From positions 10,866,259 through 10,930,258 of the forward strand of contig OX442320.1 of assembly GCA_949358305.1 (NCBI GenBank): DNA of 64,000 nucleotides. The letters run 5' to 3'. The first letter of the stretch is position 1. Every line of letters starts with the position of its first letter. This DNA comes from Strigamia acuminata. Lineage: Eukaryota; Arthropoda; Chilopoda; Geophilomorpha; Linotaeniidae. Position numbers and translations under genes: made by a program. Below, piece by piece: positions 43,030 through 56,146 of this stretch. The notes below the pieces were generated by a model. It saw nothing but the letters and a program-made list of their open reading frames with translations. It had not been told where the DNA came from and did no database searches.

Positions 43030-45829
43030 ATGGTGAAGCGCCTTAGAAACTCTTTTCAGCTCGTCGTACTCGTTTCCAGCGCCTTTTTCGCTCTCGTTTG
43101 TGCTCTCGTGCCCGGTAAGTTAGACAAAAGTTAGACAAAAATCGGAAAAATCGGAAAAAAAAATTATTTATCAAAAAATTTATTTTTAACGTTGAAAATT
43201 ATTTTATTTCGATTTTTTTGATGTTTTTTAAGCGGAATATTTTTTTAAAAAAAAAATTTTGTAAAAAATTGGTTAATTTTGGTCGCCGCCATTGCAGGTC
43301 AGTGTTGGCTTTCCCGCACTGCACTACGAGGAAAGAAATGGAAAAAAAAATCGACAGGAATTTAATTTCGGGTTATTTATGTCGGATTTTATGACACAAA
43401 TCACGTTTAAGCCTTTTTTCAAGCGTCCGTGCCCTTGAAAACAGGTTAATTGTAGAGTAATCTTCTAATTCTGTTGTGCGCATGCAGTGAACGGCACCGA
43501 ATTAGCCCACATTTTTTTTTTGCTTTGATTCTGATCCGCTTTGGAAGCAACGGCGCTATTAATTGATGAATTAATTCGTCATTTCACGCACAGATGGCGT
43601 CAACTCGGACGTTTTCCGCTGCCGCGACGGACAGATCATCCCGTCGATCAAAGTGTGCAACAAACTGGCCGATTGCATCGACGGATCCGACGAAAACAAC
43701 TTCACTTTGTGCGCTCTTAACAAACCGTGTTTACCGCACGAGTTTACATGCGCGAGCGGAAAATGCGTTTCGTTGATCGACATCTGCAACAAAATCGACG
43801 ATTGCGGCGACGGATCGGACGAAATCGGATGCAGTAAGCGAGATAAATACGAAATTTTATCTTTAATGCGAAATTTGTGCGATTTTAGGCTCGTTCGATC
43901 GGTGCGAGAGCGCCAACTGCCAGCAACGTTGCATCAGTTTGTCGACAGGCGGCCACATGTGTCACTGCAGCGCCGGATTCCGACTAGCGGCGGACAAGCT
44001 GCGCTGCGACGACGTGGACGAATGCGCGCAGACGAGGCGGAATTTCTGTCCGCAGAATTGTCAGAATACTATCGGGGCTTTTAACTGCAGTTGTGCTAAT
44101 GGGTATATCCAGTCGGAGTATAAATGTCTGGCGACGGGCTTCGCCGAGGTGCTTATTTATGCGAATGGGCCTGCTTTGCTCGCTCTCCACCAGGGAATGT
44201 TTCGTTATTTCGTCGCTAGTGACGCTAATATAACGGCGATGGATGTTGACACTAAAGAAGGTGAGGATTTTTGTTTTGTTTTTGTTGGTTTGTTTATTTA
44301 TTTGTTTGGTTTTAGGGATGATTTATTGGGTGAATAGTAATAATTATTTGAAGCGGTCGTTTGTGCCGAATGCGACGAGGACGTCGCCGCCGAGTGGATT
44401 GGAGCAAGTTCTGGCGAGGGTTAGGTCGCGTGTGACGTCGATTTCTGTGGACTGGATTGCGCGGTTAGTGCCATTGTTTTTGATATGGATGTCACAGCCA
44501 GTATATAAAAACACTCCCCTATTCGAATGCAACGTTATGTCAAAATTTCAAAGCAATCGGTGAAGAACTTTCGGAGATTTAAGGTTTTGAACAAACGAAC
44601 AAACGAACATACATACATACATACATACATACCTACATTTTTTTTATTGATCAAATGAAAAATGGCAGCACATTCCCATTTTTGCTTAATTTATTTTAAA
44701 GAAATTTGTATTGGGCGGAAATAATCGACACGAAAGATCAAAAACAAGGATTGCTTTCGGTCAGCACGCTCGACGGCCGGTACAAAATGCCTTTGATCTT
44801 CATGAATAGCGAACTTCTATTGGCCGTAGCAGTCAATCCCGAAATCAGGTTTGATTCTCTAAAATCCCTAAAATCCCAAAAATTAAAAAATTTAAATTTT
44901 TGAAAATTGCCACCAGATGGGTCTATTGGACAAGTATGGGCAAATTAGCTCAGATTTCCGCCGCGTGGATGGACGGCACGAATCGCTTCGTCGTCGTAAA
45001 CACGAGTTTAGTCGCTCCGACGGGCCTAACTATCGATTACCACCACATGCGACATCGCATTTATTGGTCCGATGCCATGTTAAATCGCATCGAATCGGCC
45101 AACTGGGACGGCACCGACAGAATCATCATCGCGACTGGCGGTAAAACTGAACACTAAACTTTTGCTTTTTCAAATTTTCTCATTAAATTTTTACGTATTT
45201 ATCAGACGTGATGGGATTTCCGGGTAAATTAGACGTTTTCGGATCCACTTTGTACTGGGCGCCCCGAAATATCAGCGAAGTTCGACGCGTGGACAAATTC
45301 GGACGCGGCGTACACGTGACCGTCAGCAAACACGCGCAGCCGATCACGGACTTCAAAGTGTATCAAACGGTCAAATACAATTTACAAGGTAACAAATTGT
45401 CATTGTTTGGACGTCACGTGGTCAGGGGAGGACCACGTTTCGCTGGACGCAACACACACGATAAAAAAGATGATTTTTTTTAGCGTCAAATCCGTGCAAA
45501 GATGCGGGCTGTTCGCACTTGTGTCTTTTGACACCAGTCGGCGCTAAATGCGGTTGTCCGGAAGGAACGTCGTTTCAACCGAATTCGACTTTAACTTGCG
45601 CTGCTAGTGAGTTTTTATTTATTTGTTTTGGTTTTTAGATGTTTATTTATTTATTTTTTTTATTTTTTTTAAAGTTCGGGAGCAATCCCGGCCCGATCCG
45701 TTTAAATGTTTGTGTTTAAATGGCGGATTGTGTCGTGTGTACCCTAGCGGCGAAGTTTCGTGTCAATGCCCTAGCGGATATCAGGGAAACTTGTGTGAAA
45801 TTCAAATCCCGACACATCTCAGCGGTTGA
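43030..45829 (+). CDS. Secreted megalin-tail-like LDL receptor family protein B
   Basis: Nine exons (43030-43114, 43594-43833, 43889-44260, 44316-44463, 44702-44848, 44917-45140, 45206-45388, 45484-45606, 45675-45829) give 558 residues, with the same domain order as gene A. The signal peptide core is LVVLVSSAFFALVCAL. Two LA repeats follow (the first lacking cysteines 1 and 3), then EGF, calcium EGF (DVDEC), the propeller (MIYWVN, SVDWIARNLYW, TLDGRYKM, AWMDGTNR, RIYWSDAML), and two EGFs. The last EGF (CLCLNGGLC...CQCPSGYQGNLCE) matches the juxtamembrane EGF of LRP2 (CKCPSGYTGKYCE). The protein stops nine residues later, exactly where megalin would enter the membrane. Exon 3 fuses what gene A splits into three exons. 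An in-frame ATG at 42922 would add 36 residues ahead of the signal peptide and is less likely. Secreted; ligand unknown. Confidence 0.87.
44486..44640 (+). mobile_element. 3' end of a non-LTR retrotransposon or derived SINE
   Basis: CAAAATTTCAAAGCAATCGG followed by TGAAGAACTTTCGGAGATTT and a (CATA)n tail. This layout is typical of the 3' ends of RTE-like elements in arthropods. Located in the intron before exon 5 of gene B. Confidence 0.6.
45409..45462. repeat. Dispersed 50-bp element with hairpin, copy 2
   Basis: GACGTCACGTGGTCAGGGGA then GGACCACG and TCGCTGGACGCAACACAC. ACGTGGTC and GACCACGT form an 8-bp stem around AGGGGAG. The copy at 22668-22716 shares most bases, but its stem is broken. 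In the gene B intron before exon 8. Confidence 0.7.
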
Positions 45830-47111
45830 AACGTGTAATAGATAGAAATTTACGATGTTTTATGTACATTTTTTACATTTTTTTACAATTATTTTTAATT
45901 AAAATATAAAAAATGCGTTTTTTAAATGTCTGATTCAATTTTGCAGCAATTTATTTCGTTAAAATAATACACAATTTAGCAATAAAATTTGACAAATTGA
46001 ATTACAAGAATTTGACACGGAGTGGAGCGGTATTTGTTTACAACATGGCGGCGTAACCAAGCAACCAAAGAATCCTAGAAAACAACTCGTCGTCTTTTCA
46101 TAACGTTTCGAAATAGTTTTATTCGGACACAAAAAAATGAAAAATGAATAATAAAAATAGAAATGTAGCAAAATTTATAACCGGAAACACCGATACAAAT
46201 CGTATACATAAACACCGGAAGTAAGAAAAAATAGATGCACGATCATCTCCATTATTCTCAAAATCAGTCGAAATCATGAAAAAATAATAAAAATAAAATA
46301 AAAAAAATTAAATATGATTATTTTATTGTTTTATTATTGTTTTATTATTGTTTTTATTATTCATTATTCATTTGTTTATTAGTTTGTATTTTTTTGAATT
46401 TATTCTTCGACCAATCACGAACGGGCCAACAAATTTGAATTCTCGACCACCCGGTCGCGAGGCTAGGAACCGGTACCTTGTTGTACCAGGTAGCTGGGGC
46501 AAACCGTGTGGCCTTCAAACACCTGCACGTGATTTCGTTTCTTAGGAAATAAAACAAAATTCAGGAATCGTGAGCTGCGGTATTTAATTTATGGCGGACG
46601 TGGTACACACATGTGCCGTTTCCATGACAACGCCGTAACCAAACACCCGAATGGATGACAAATATGAAATCTTACCACATTTTGTCGTTTTTCATGTCGA
46701 ATTAAACACAATTCGAACCGAATTCCTTTTCATTCACAACTTCTCAAGGCCGACGTTATTTACTACCCGATTTAACGGAATTATTTGTTCAAACAAAACA
46801 TCCATTTTGGATTTACGTCAAAAAATGCGAACAAAATCCCAAATATTAAAAAATATATACACATTATATAATTTTTCATTTATTTATATATTTATTTCCA
46901 TTTATTTTCCTTTTATTTCTATTTTATTTACAATTTTGTGTTTTTCTGTTTCACAAATCCGCCACCACTCGGCGCGGCGCTGCGAGCCAACGAGGAGCAT
47001 TCATGCTGCGTGTGTGTTCATAGCTCTCTGGGGCGGCCACTGCGAAAGCACGTCGCACGAGCTCAAGGATGCGCCTTCGAATCCTGGCCGTATATTGACA
47101 CACAAACTGCC
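45830..47111. other. Spacer between gene B and megalin
   Basis: The first part is AT-rich 3'-UTR-like DNA (an ATTAAA variant signal near 45897). From about 46960 it becomes GC-rich (CGGCGCGGCGCTGCGAGCC), consistent with the megalin promoter and leader. No TATA box is evident and no other gene is seen. Confidence 0.45.
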
Positions 47112-50100
47112 ATGTTGTTCACCTGGATTTTCCTGCCTTGGCTCATCATCTCCCCCGCGACCTCCGACACGACAACAACAGGTAAAAAAAAAACAAATAA
47201 ACAATTTCCATAAAATCCGAAAAAAACCGAGAAAACTCGAATTTCGTCCGAATTTCGCGTGCGCGCGCATCCGAACGTAAAATCGCGTGTCCAAAGGATT
47301 AAAGCGCGAATCGAACGAGTGTCGATCGGGGCCACGTAGGCAGAAACTTAAAACTCGTTTTGCAATTCGTGCACGACAATTCGGTCGGACGAGCGTCCGA
47401 TTTTCAAGGTCGGACGCGCACTGCGCGGGTGAGTTACCTGCGAGTTTTGCGAGCGTCGAAAGTGCGGGGGAAACGGATAAATCGCGATAAGTTTTGGTGG
47501 TTTGCGTTTGAACCGGCCATGACAGAGCCTCGGGCTGGTGTCAGGTAGTGCCTACACCTGTTGGGAACGCGGGGCCCCGTGTGGGACGCGGTGGGGGCCC
47601 GCGAGACGAGGCGAAAGTGGGTGGAATTGGGTGAGTTTTGGGGAGTTTTTGGGGAGTTTTTGGGTGTTTTGGATCGGTTTGGAGCGTTGGGGGTTGTTGT
47701 AACGAGGTGCGTTTGTCTCCCTGCCCCTCCTGTAAATGACCCGAGCGTTTGTGACGTGGACAGGAAGGCCAAACAGCAGGAATGAACGCTAGGATTGGAA
47801 GTTTTTAACTTTTTTTGAAGGAAATGCATCGGATTTTGAGGTTTTTTGGTGGTTTTTGGGTGGGAAAAGAATGGAATGTGTCTGAAATGGTCTAAAAAGA
47901 GGTCAATTTGGTCTAAAATTTGAATTTTTGGAGAAATTTGGTTTTTTTTTTTAAATTAAAAATGCAAAAATACGAAAAAATTCAAATTTTGAGCAGTTTT
48001 TTGTCTATGGAATGGTCTAAAATTGTATAAATTGGTCTAAAATGTGGATTTTTTACGTTTTAAGATTTTTTTTTCATTTAAAATTCAAAAATATTCGTAA
48101 AAACTGATCGAAATTGATGGAAAATTTTGTAAACAATGGCGGCCATTTTGGTTTTGGGTCCAACTGATTGAGATATGGAAGACTATCTGGACTGCATCAT
48201 GTTGGGACCTTGTGAACTTCCTTTTCAGTGTGTGCTGATGAAAATAGATAACAAAGGTTAATTATATGAAAAAAGGGATATAAATTTAACTTAAAAATCC
48301 AAAAAAAAAATCCAAAATGGAGGATTTTGGATTTTTTGGATTTTTTTGGGGAATTTTGTGGGTTTTGAGAGTAAAATTGACCTGATGGAAGGTGTGGGGG
48401 GGTTTTGGGGTGAGGAGTACTCCCCTGGGGTGCCAGAGGAATGTGAAAGTGTAAATAAATAAAAGTCAGATTACAGTCTTTTGACCCTTGAAAAAAGAAA
48501 CACTCAAACTTGATCTGGAACATGATCCCAAACAAGATCTGGTTAGCTTTTAATTAGACAGTTTGAGATTGGTGTTAAAGTGTTAAAAAAAAAAGTTTTT
48601 ATTTTTTATTTTTTATTTTTTTATTTTTTTATTTTTATTTAAAAAATGAAAGTATTTGGAGCAAAAATGATTGAATTGGTTAACAAAAGTATCGCAAGAT
48701 CAAATAAAAACATCCTGATGTGAAAAGTGTGAAAAGAAATAATTTTTATAGAAATTTATGGAAACCTTCGACGAACACAAAAGCCGCGGTAAACTACGCT
48801 GGAATTCCACCCAGCACAAAAAAATAGAGAAAAATACAGAAATCAATGGAAAACACTAGAAAATACCATAGAAATTCCAAATAAGCCTATATTGGTCAAA
48901 TATAGAATTAAAAAAAAAAATAGTGGACACAGGAATCGAACCGGAGTCCTCATGTTTGCTAGAATAGTAGTGGGGAACTGTGGGTTCGAGAACAGAATCT
49001 TTTTCAATGTCTTTGTACTTCATGCTCTGTAAATGGAGGAGAAAATTGTGACAAAATAATTTTTTTGTTCTTTATTTGTTTATTTATCCTTGATATTGGC
49101 CTAGAAAAATGGTGGGATTTTTCAGGATTTTTTGGATTTATTTTTTTGGATTTTTGTTTATTACTCACCTGTACCTGGTACCAAGTTGGTCTGGTTCCCC
49201 TGGGTCATTGAACTGCACCAACCTCTGGTAGAAGTCAAGTTTTTTTTTCTCTGTGTGGCTAAGAATTAGTTGTGCAAGAAAATAAGAATGAGTGGGGGAT
49301 TTTTATTGTTTTTAATGGGAAATCAATTGGGGTTAGGCCTAAAAGTGTGTAACAGCTAACAGACAAACTAGACAAGTTTTTTTTATTTTTTTTGTGGCCT
49401 GAGGGGATTTTTTGAGTGACCCTACCCTTGAATAGCTAGTTCCGGGAAGGGAAAGTGCAGTTTTATATTTTTTTTCTGCGATTTTTGGGGGGGAAAAATT
49501 TGAAATTTGAAATTTTTTATTTTTTGATGGGAAAAATTTGTATTTTTTGAAGTTTTTGGTCAATTCGATCGAGGTAACGAGGTCTGCCACTTATAATCCA
49601 CCTGAGAAAGAAACTGGGTCAGCAATTGGAATCTTTCTTTTATAAATATAGCACCCTGACCTCATCTTGGGTCAACTTCCCAAGAAGCAACAAAAATGGC
49701 CGCCGCAATGATGGCCGCCGCGAGAAAATGGATAAATCCAAAGAAATGTTGATTTTATCGCCGAATAAAATTCATTTATCGGTTGATTATTCAATTTCGC
49801 GCTTTTTATGTCTCTCGGAAAGGAAAATCTTTTATATTTTTGTTTTATTTACGACGGGAACGTGAATTTTTTAAATATTTTAATAAATCGAAAAGGTGTT
49901 GTTTGCGCTTCCAAGCGGCAAAAAGTCGAACTCGTACGGCGACAGACCGCAATCGCCGTCCGGAAATAAAGCGCTCGATATGGCGATGCACCACCACAAA
50001 ACTTTATAAATTTTATTATTCTTTGCCGTAATATTCGCTATCCACTTTCCTTTCACGATTTGCACGTGAATAAAAATGAAAAATGACATTTTCCCCGGCG

Positions 50101-53100
50101 AATAAATCCGCCATTTTATCGTCGCGGAATACAAATTACCGAAACGACGAAATGACGTCACAAATTGTCAAATATGCAGCGAAAAACGGAAAATTTTATT
50201 TTATTTTCTTATTTTATTCATTTTTCTGCGGCTTTTCAAACAGATTTTTAAAATTCTCCGCAAAGATTCATTAATTTAATTCGGGGTGAAAATGGATTTT
50301 TCTCATTAACCAATGTTACGACAGGTTTGGGAAATTGACAATAGGTCTCGTGTGGGCACGTGGGCGTTAACTGCGCTATGTGCCGACAGGGGGAGCTTGC
50401 CTTTTTTTCCCCCCGGAACACGTGAGCGGAATACGAACCAAGTTCAACCACCACTTGATGGATTTCAAAGCCCCAAATCACGTAGTCAAGTACAACATTT
50501 GCTTTCAGCAGATCCACTCGAGTTTGACAACCAATCTCGGATCGAATGAAATGCATCGATGCACACGGCGCGCCGCCATCTTGAAACCGCAATCCCCCTA
50601 CGCCATATTGGAAAATTTGATCCAGTTATTTCGCGCTTTAAAAACTCGAAAAAATTCGAGAAAAACGTTGAGAAATATTAATTTAAGGAAATAAAAATCA
50701 ATTTTGTTGCAAATAATATTATTTGGGCTTTAATTTTGGTGTAGTGGGGTGGGAATTGTGGGAAACGATAAATTAGTCTCGAGATGGCGTTAAAATTCCT
50801 CGCAGAATTGAAAAGGAAATTTGGAAATTCCTTGTGCGGCTTTAGTTAGTGCGGAATGGATATTAAGTTACACGCTCGGCGACTTCGGATCGTTAGGAAT
50901 AGCGACACTAGGTTTTGTTTAACGCATACGTGATTAGACACCAGGAGGCGCCACAACGAGGTTTTTGCAAGATGGCTTCCACGGTGTAATTAGAGAAGAG
51001 TGCTCGGTCGGAATGTAAATAATGGATGATGCATCGCGAAAGAAGTTGTGGTAATTTGATGAGTTTAATTCGGATCAAAGTTTTATGGATTTTAAGTGTT
51101 TGAACGTTTAATTGTTGCAGATGTAACGGTTTTCTGAGAAGGTAATACGTCGTGTTCAAAAGTTTACTGGAATTAGTTCGGGGATGAAAATGGCGATTTG
51201 ATGTTGTTCAATCTCTGCAATTGTAAAGATGTGATGTATAAAATACGATCGCGGGTGACAAGTTATAAAGACGACAAGTTAAGGAGGACCCAGAGTCTGA
51301 AAAATTAAATGAGAAAGTTTGAATTTTCTTTTCAGAATTTGTGAAAAAATTTGTGAAATTTGTCTTAATTTGTCTACAATTTGTGAAGTTTGGTTAATTT
51401 GTCTACAATTTTTTAAATTTGTCTTAAATTTCTACATATTGTCACTAAATTATGACAAAATTTTGTGACAATTTTGTGACAATTTTTGAAAAATTTCTAA
51501 AATTGTGACAAATTTTTGTGACAATTTTTAAAAAATTTCTAAAATTGTGACAAAGTTTTGTGACAATTTTTAAAAAATTTCTAAAATTGTGACAAATTTT
51601 TGTGACAATTTTTGAAAAAATTTCTAAAATTGTGATGAAATTTTGTGACAATTTCTCAAAAATTTTGTAACAATTTCTCAAAAATTTTGTGACAATTTCT
51701 CAAAAATTTTGTGACAATTTCTCAAAAATTTTGTGACAATTTCTCAAAAATTTTGTGACAATTTCTCAAAAATTTTGTGACAAAATTTTTTTTCTCCAAA
51801 AATGATTAATGGGGCCTACTTTTGCACTTGACACAGATTCTGAATCTTTTTTAACATTGACACCTGTTTTTAAGGATAAATGAAACTTATTGGCCGCTAT
51901 TCGGTTGCCGACAATCGGTATTGGCAACATTGCCAAATTGGCGTATCACTCAAAGTCTACCGCAGGGATTCCCAACCTATGGGACACCAATGGTCCCAAA
52001 AGCAATGTCGTCGATATCGATTATTGGCAACCAACTTTAAACTACTTTGAGATCTTAACTACAGTTAGTTGCTAAATTCAAACTGCACATCACATGCCGA
52101 TTGTCGAGCTTGTTGCACACAAAGCAAATAAATCACTACCATTTATGAATTTAGAAAGGCAAGGAACGCCTGAGTTTTATTAGCCCAGGGCTCTGAGAAG
52201 TGTAAAGACGACTGAGACACCAAGAATACCGTATTTTTGCAAAAGTACCGTATTGTTTCCGTATTTAACCTCATGAACGATGAACGTACGCTTCGTTTGT
52301 GACGTTCAGACTTTATTCGTTAAATTAAACAAATGTAACAAACGAAAAATTGAAATTGTAATTGCTGACAAAAATGGCGGTTTTGAATAAGAGCCGCGGC
52401 TTTTAATCGATAAAATACGGTATAACTTCGGCTTTACGCTGTATAAGTTTGGTCTTTCGATTGTCGGAAACAAATAAATGGGCCATTACGGCTCCTTTGT
52501 CTTTGGTCTTGAAATATGTATGAGGGACAGGAATTGCAGTTGTTGGAAAGATTTTTTTTTGTCTGTGTTGCTGGATTTTCCTTATGATAGTTGAAATTCA
52601 GATGAATGAAACTTTATTTTATTTTTTTCTTCTTCCTCTTTTTCTCTATTTCCTGAGAGAATTGGGATGTCGTCCGGTTGTATGAGCCGCCTTGCCTGTT
52701 CCATTACAGGTAGAATTTCTTTTCTCTCAGCAGGGATGAAGGTAAGGAAGAAAATGCATTTGCTTTGGCTTTTTTCCAAATGACTTGAGACTGGCAAGGA
52801 AAGAAAAGAAAAGTTTATGAATGTGAAAATCAGGAAAAAATTAGGTGAATGGGTTGAAATGGTGTAAAAAAAAGTGATATAGAAAAGGGAATGAAATATG
52901 TGAGTGGGTGGTTGGAGGTTGAAATGTAAAATTCAATATTGTTTTGGAAAGAAAGAATTTTTGTGTTTGTTTTTTGTTGCAATTTTACAAGTTGTTTTTT
53001 CTTCTTCTAATTTTAATTGGGATTAATTTTTACAACCAATTTTATAATCATTTAATAACTAGTTGAAACAATGAGACAATCATTTAATAACCAGTTGAAA

Positions 53101-56100
53101 CAATGAGACAATCATTTTATAACAATTTTACAAGCATTTTATAATGCAAGAGAATGCATGTAAGTCAATTTTATAATGATTTAAATTAATTTTGTAATTA
53201 TTTGAAGGATTTTATACAATTTAGAAAACAATTTGCAGCAATTTTATGCAATTTTGGCCTCCTAGGACCAAATTTGACATTTTCCCCACTAGATTCATGA
53301 CCATCTGTTGCTTCCTGCTGTGATCACTGATTTTTCACTTGTCAGGCCATTTACCTGTTACCTCATTGCAATTATAATCACCCATAAGTGTGTATCTGCA
53401 CTTTAAATCAATATTTAATTCAGCAAACACTAAAAGATATACAGTCCTGCACTGCACTGCACCCAAGTGTGACTAACAAGAGAAGTTTTCAGATTCTAAT
53501 TACATGTTTCCTTTTCTCTTCTTGTTGAACACCTTGTCCTATTTTAATGAGGTGTTTTTTCTTCTTCGATCCACCCTCATCATTCTCCAAAGATTGTATG
53601 CATTTCCAAGTCAATGTCGGTGAGTTGGAAACGCTTCGGTCGACCGGAAATGAAAACCCTACCGGAGGAATCAGTGCGAAAGACTAACTTCCTAACTGAA
53701 AATTCTTTGATCCACTCTTCATTGCAGTCGAATGAAAAGCTTCCAAAGAGGTTTTGTCTGTTTAATGCCGGAGACGTCGCAATGGTATTACCGCCGTGAT
53801 CAATGGCCGACACGTGTTCGAAGCACCCAGAACCCCAAAGACCCCAAGTTTTCTTTCAATAAAAATCAGTCATCCATTGTGGAAATTAAACTTTATATCG
53901 CTTTTGTTGATGCATCGTTTAAGTTTGCATTAAGGCTCCATATTCAAACGTTCATTCTGTGTTCATTTCTCCTTGACAACCACATATACAATTCAATTTA
54001 GTGATACAATATGCTTTATATCGCGTCTTACAATCGATGGTGTCTTAGAATCGAAGAAATATGTTGTTTAGTGTTTCGGTACCGGGAAACCGGGGTACCG
54101 ATTCCCCGGGAATCCCGGTGAAAAATCACGGTACCGGGAACCGGGAAATTGGAGAAAAACCGGTTCCGTCAAAAATTCGTCGCTGAAACGTCATTTTCGT
54201 CATTCAAACGTTACATTTTGTAACGTTTCACTGATGAAAATGGCTATTTTTAACGAAAAAATGGCTAAAAATGGCTATTTTTAATGAAAAAATGGCTAAA
54301 AATGGCCATTTTTAACGAAAAATGCCTATTTTTGACGAAAACGGCCATTCTTGATCAAAAACGGCCATTTTTGACGGAAAACGGCTATTCTTGACAAAAA
54401 ACGGCCATTTTTACCATGCAAAATGGCTAGAAATTGCTAAAAATGGCCATTTTTGACAAAAAACAGCTATTTTTTGTCATTTTTTGTCGCCTCTTGCCTG
54501 ACCTTTTTTGGTCCCGGGAGTACCGATTTCCCGGGAGTACCGGCCATTTTGGTACCGGGAACCGGGAATTTTAAAAAGGCGGGAAAACAGAAACTCGTTC
54601 TTTCTCAATGCGGGGGTTTACGTTCCCCGAGACCACCAGCTAAAGTTGGGTAGTATATACCGAGCTTGCAGCTGTAAAACCGTGCAAATCGAGGGATTAC
54701 CGTATGTTGATTTGTATACTTTGTATGTTGATGCAATGTTGTATCCATAACTCATCCTCGGTAATCTTCTATACTCCGACCTTATTGCAATCGCAGACTC
54801 TTTATGCGACTACAAAAATCCCTCAGCCCATAATGATCCTCTGCTTGCACGCTCTCAGAACTGTGCTGGTTCTTGTTCCAAGTTAATATCAGCTGAACCA
54901 AGCTCATATGCAACTTATTCCCACATCGCTTCTTTGGACAATGAAACGAACTCCCTTATGAAATCCGCTCATCTATTTTCTCCGGAAAAGAACTCCCTTA
55001 CGAAAACCGCTCATCTATTTTCTCCCGCTCGAATGCACGATGTATTATCAACTGTAGGGACCTGTCCAAACGCATTTACATCTAATTCTGCTTTTACACT
55101 GTAGATACCGTACCGTCCCGTTTAATAGCCGGGATTCATTTAATCGATTTAATGGATAGATGTTGATAAAATTTTGGGTGAATAAAGTAGGATGTTGTAC
55201 GAGTCTCCAGTTAAAATTTCATAAATTTTCCTCTCTTTTTTCTCGAGATACAGCCATAAGAATCAACATGATGCGTTTGTTAACTTAGTTTTTCTTGTCA
55301 CTGTATGTAAAATTTTACATCTCGATTGGTTTAAAAAATATAAACAAGTTTAAACGATTTTATGAATGCGTCAACAGAAAAACACTCGACTCATTCATAA
55401 AGTCATATTGAACTTTCAGTTAAACGTAGTGCGTGGAGTGTTCGTGCTACATCCTTTTTATTATAGTCACCTGTTAATTTGTGACGTCGAAAATGCCGTT
55501 TAGTCTAAATGAGTTTTCGGAGTTTTCGGACCGAAATCAAAACCCGGTCCAAATTTCTTTCCACAATAAGAATAAAATAAATTCCTATTTTTTTGCACTT
55601 TGCTGCAGGTTGAGCATGTGCAGTTCCTATTGTCTTATTTTAACCCAAGGTTACCATAAAGTTTTATTGACTGCCATTTACTCCATTGTAAACATCTAGT
55701 GTTTTACCTCCATGAACCTTCTCACACTTGTAACTAAACCTGCATTAAGGACAACAAATGATTTTTTGTTCTCTCTCCCTTTCCTTATATGGATTATAGT
55801 ATTGAAGCTTTGGTGTTGTTTGTGAACTTTGAGATGTAAATTATTTATCATTTGATTCTAGACAAAAAAAAGAAGATGGAAGAAAAAAGAACAACATTAT
55901 TGACTTCCTTGAGCATGAGAGGTGGTTGGCTTTTGAACTGGCGCTTTTTGTGCAGTTTTCAAGTGTTTTTGTGGATGGTTTGGGTTATCTGATGATGAAA
56001 TTATGCAATTTGTATTAAATTATGGGACTATTAAGGCTATGTGGTAATGTTTTTTGATTAAGGAAATGTTGAGGTTAATGTTAGAAATAATTTAAAGAGA

Positions 56101-56107
56101 CGATGTT

Positions 56108-56146
<39 letters not shown>

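Noticed and set aside
33868-45829. Genes A and B as LRP5/6 (arrow) Wnt co-receptors
   Set aside because: LRP5/6 place propeller-EGF modules before the LA repeats and have four propellers; here LA repeats come first and motifs match the LRP2 C-terminal module.
48930-48990. tRNA-like B-box (GGTTCGATTCC on the minus strand)
   Set aside because: No matching acceptor stem, D-arm or anticodon loop can be folded around it; a second GGTTCGAG on the plus strand is also isolated.
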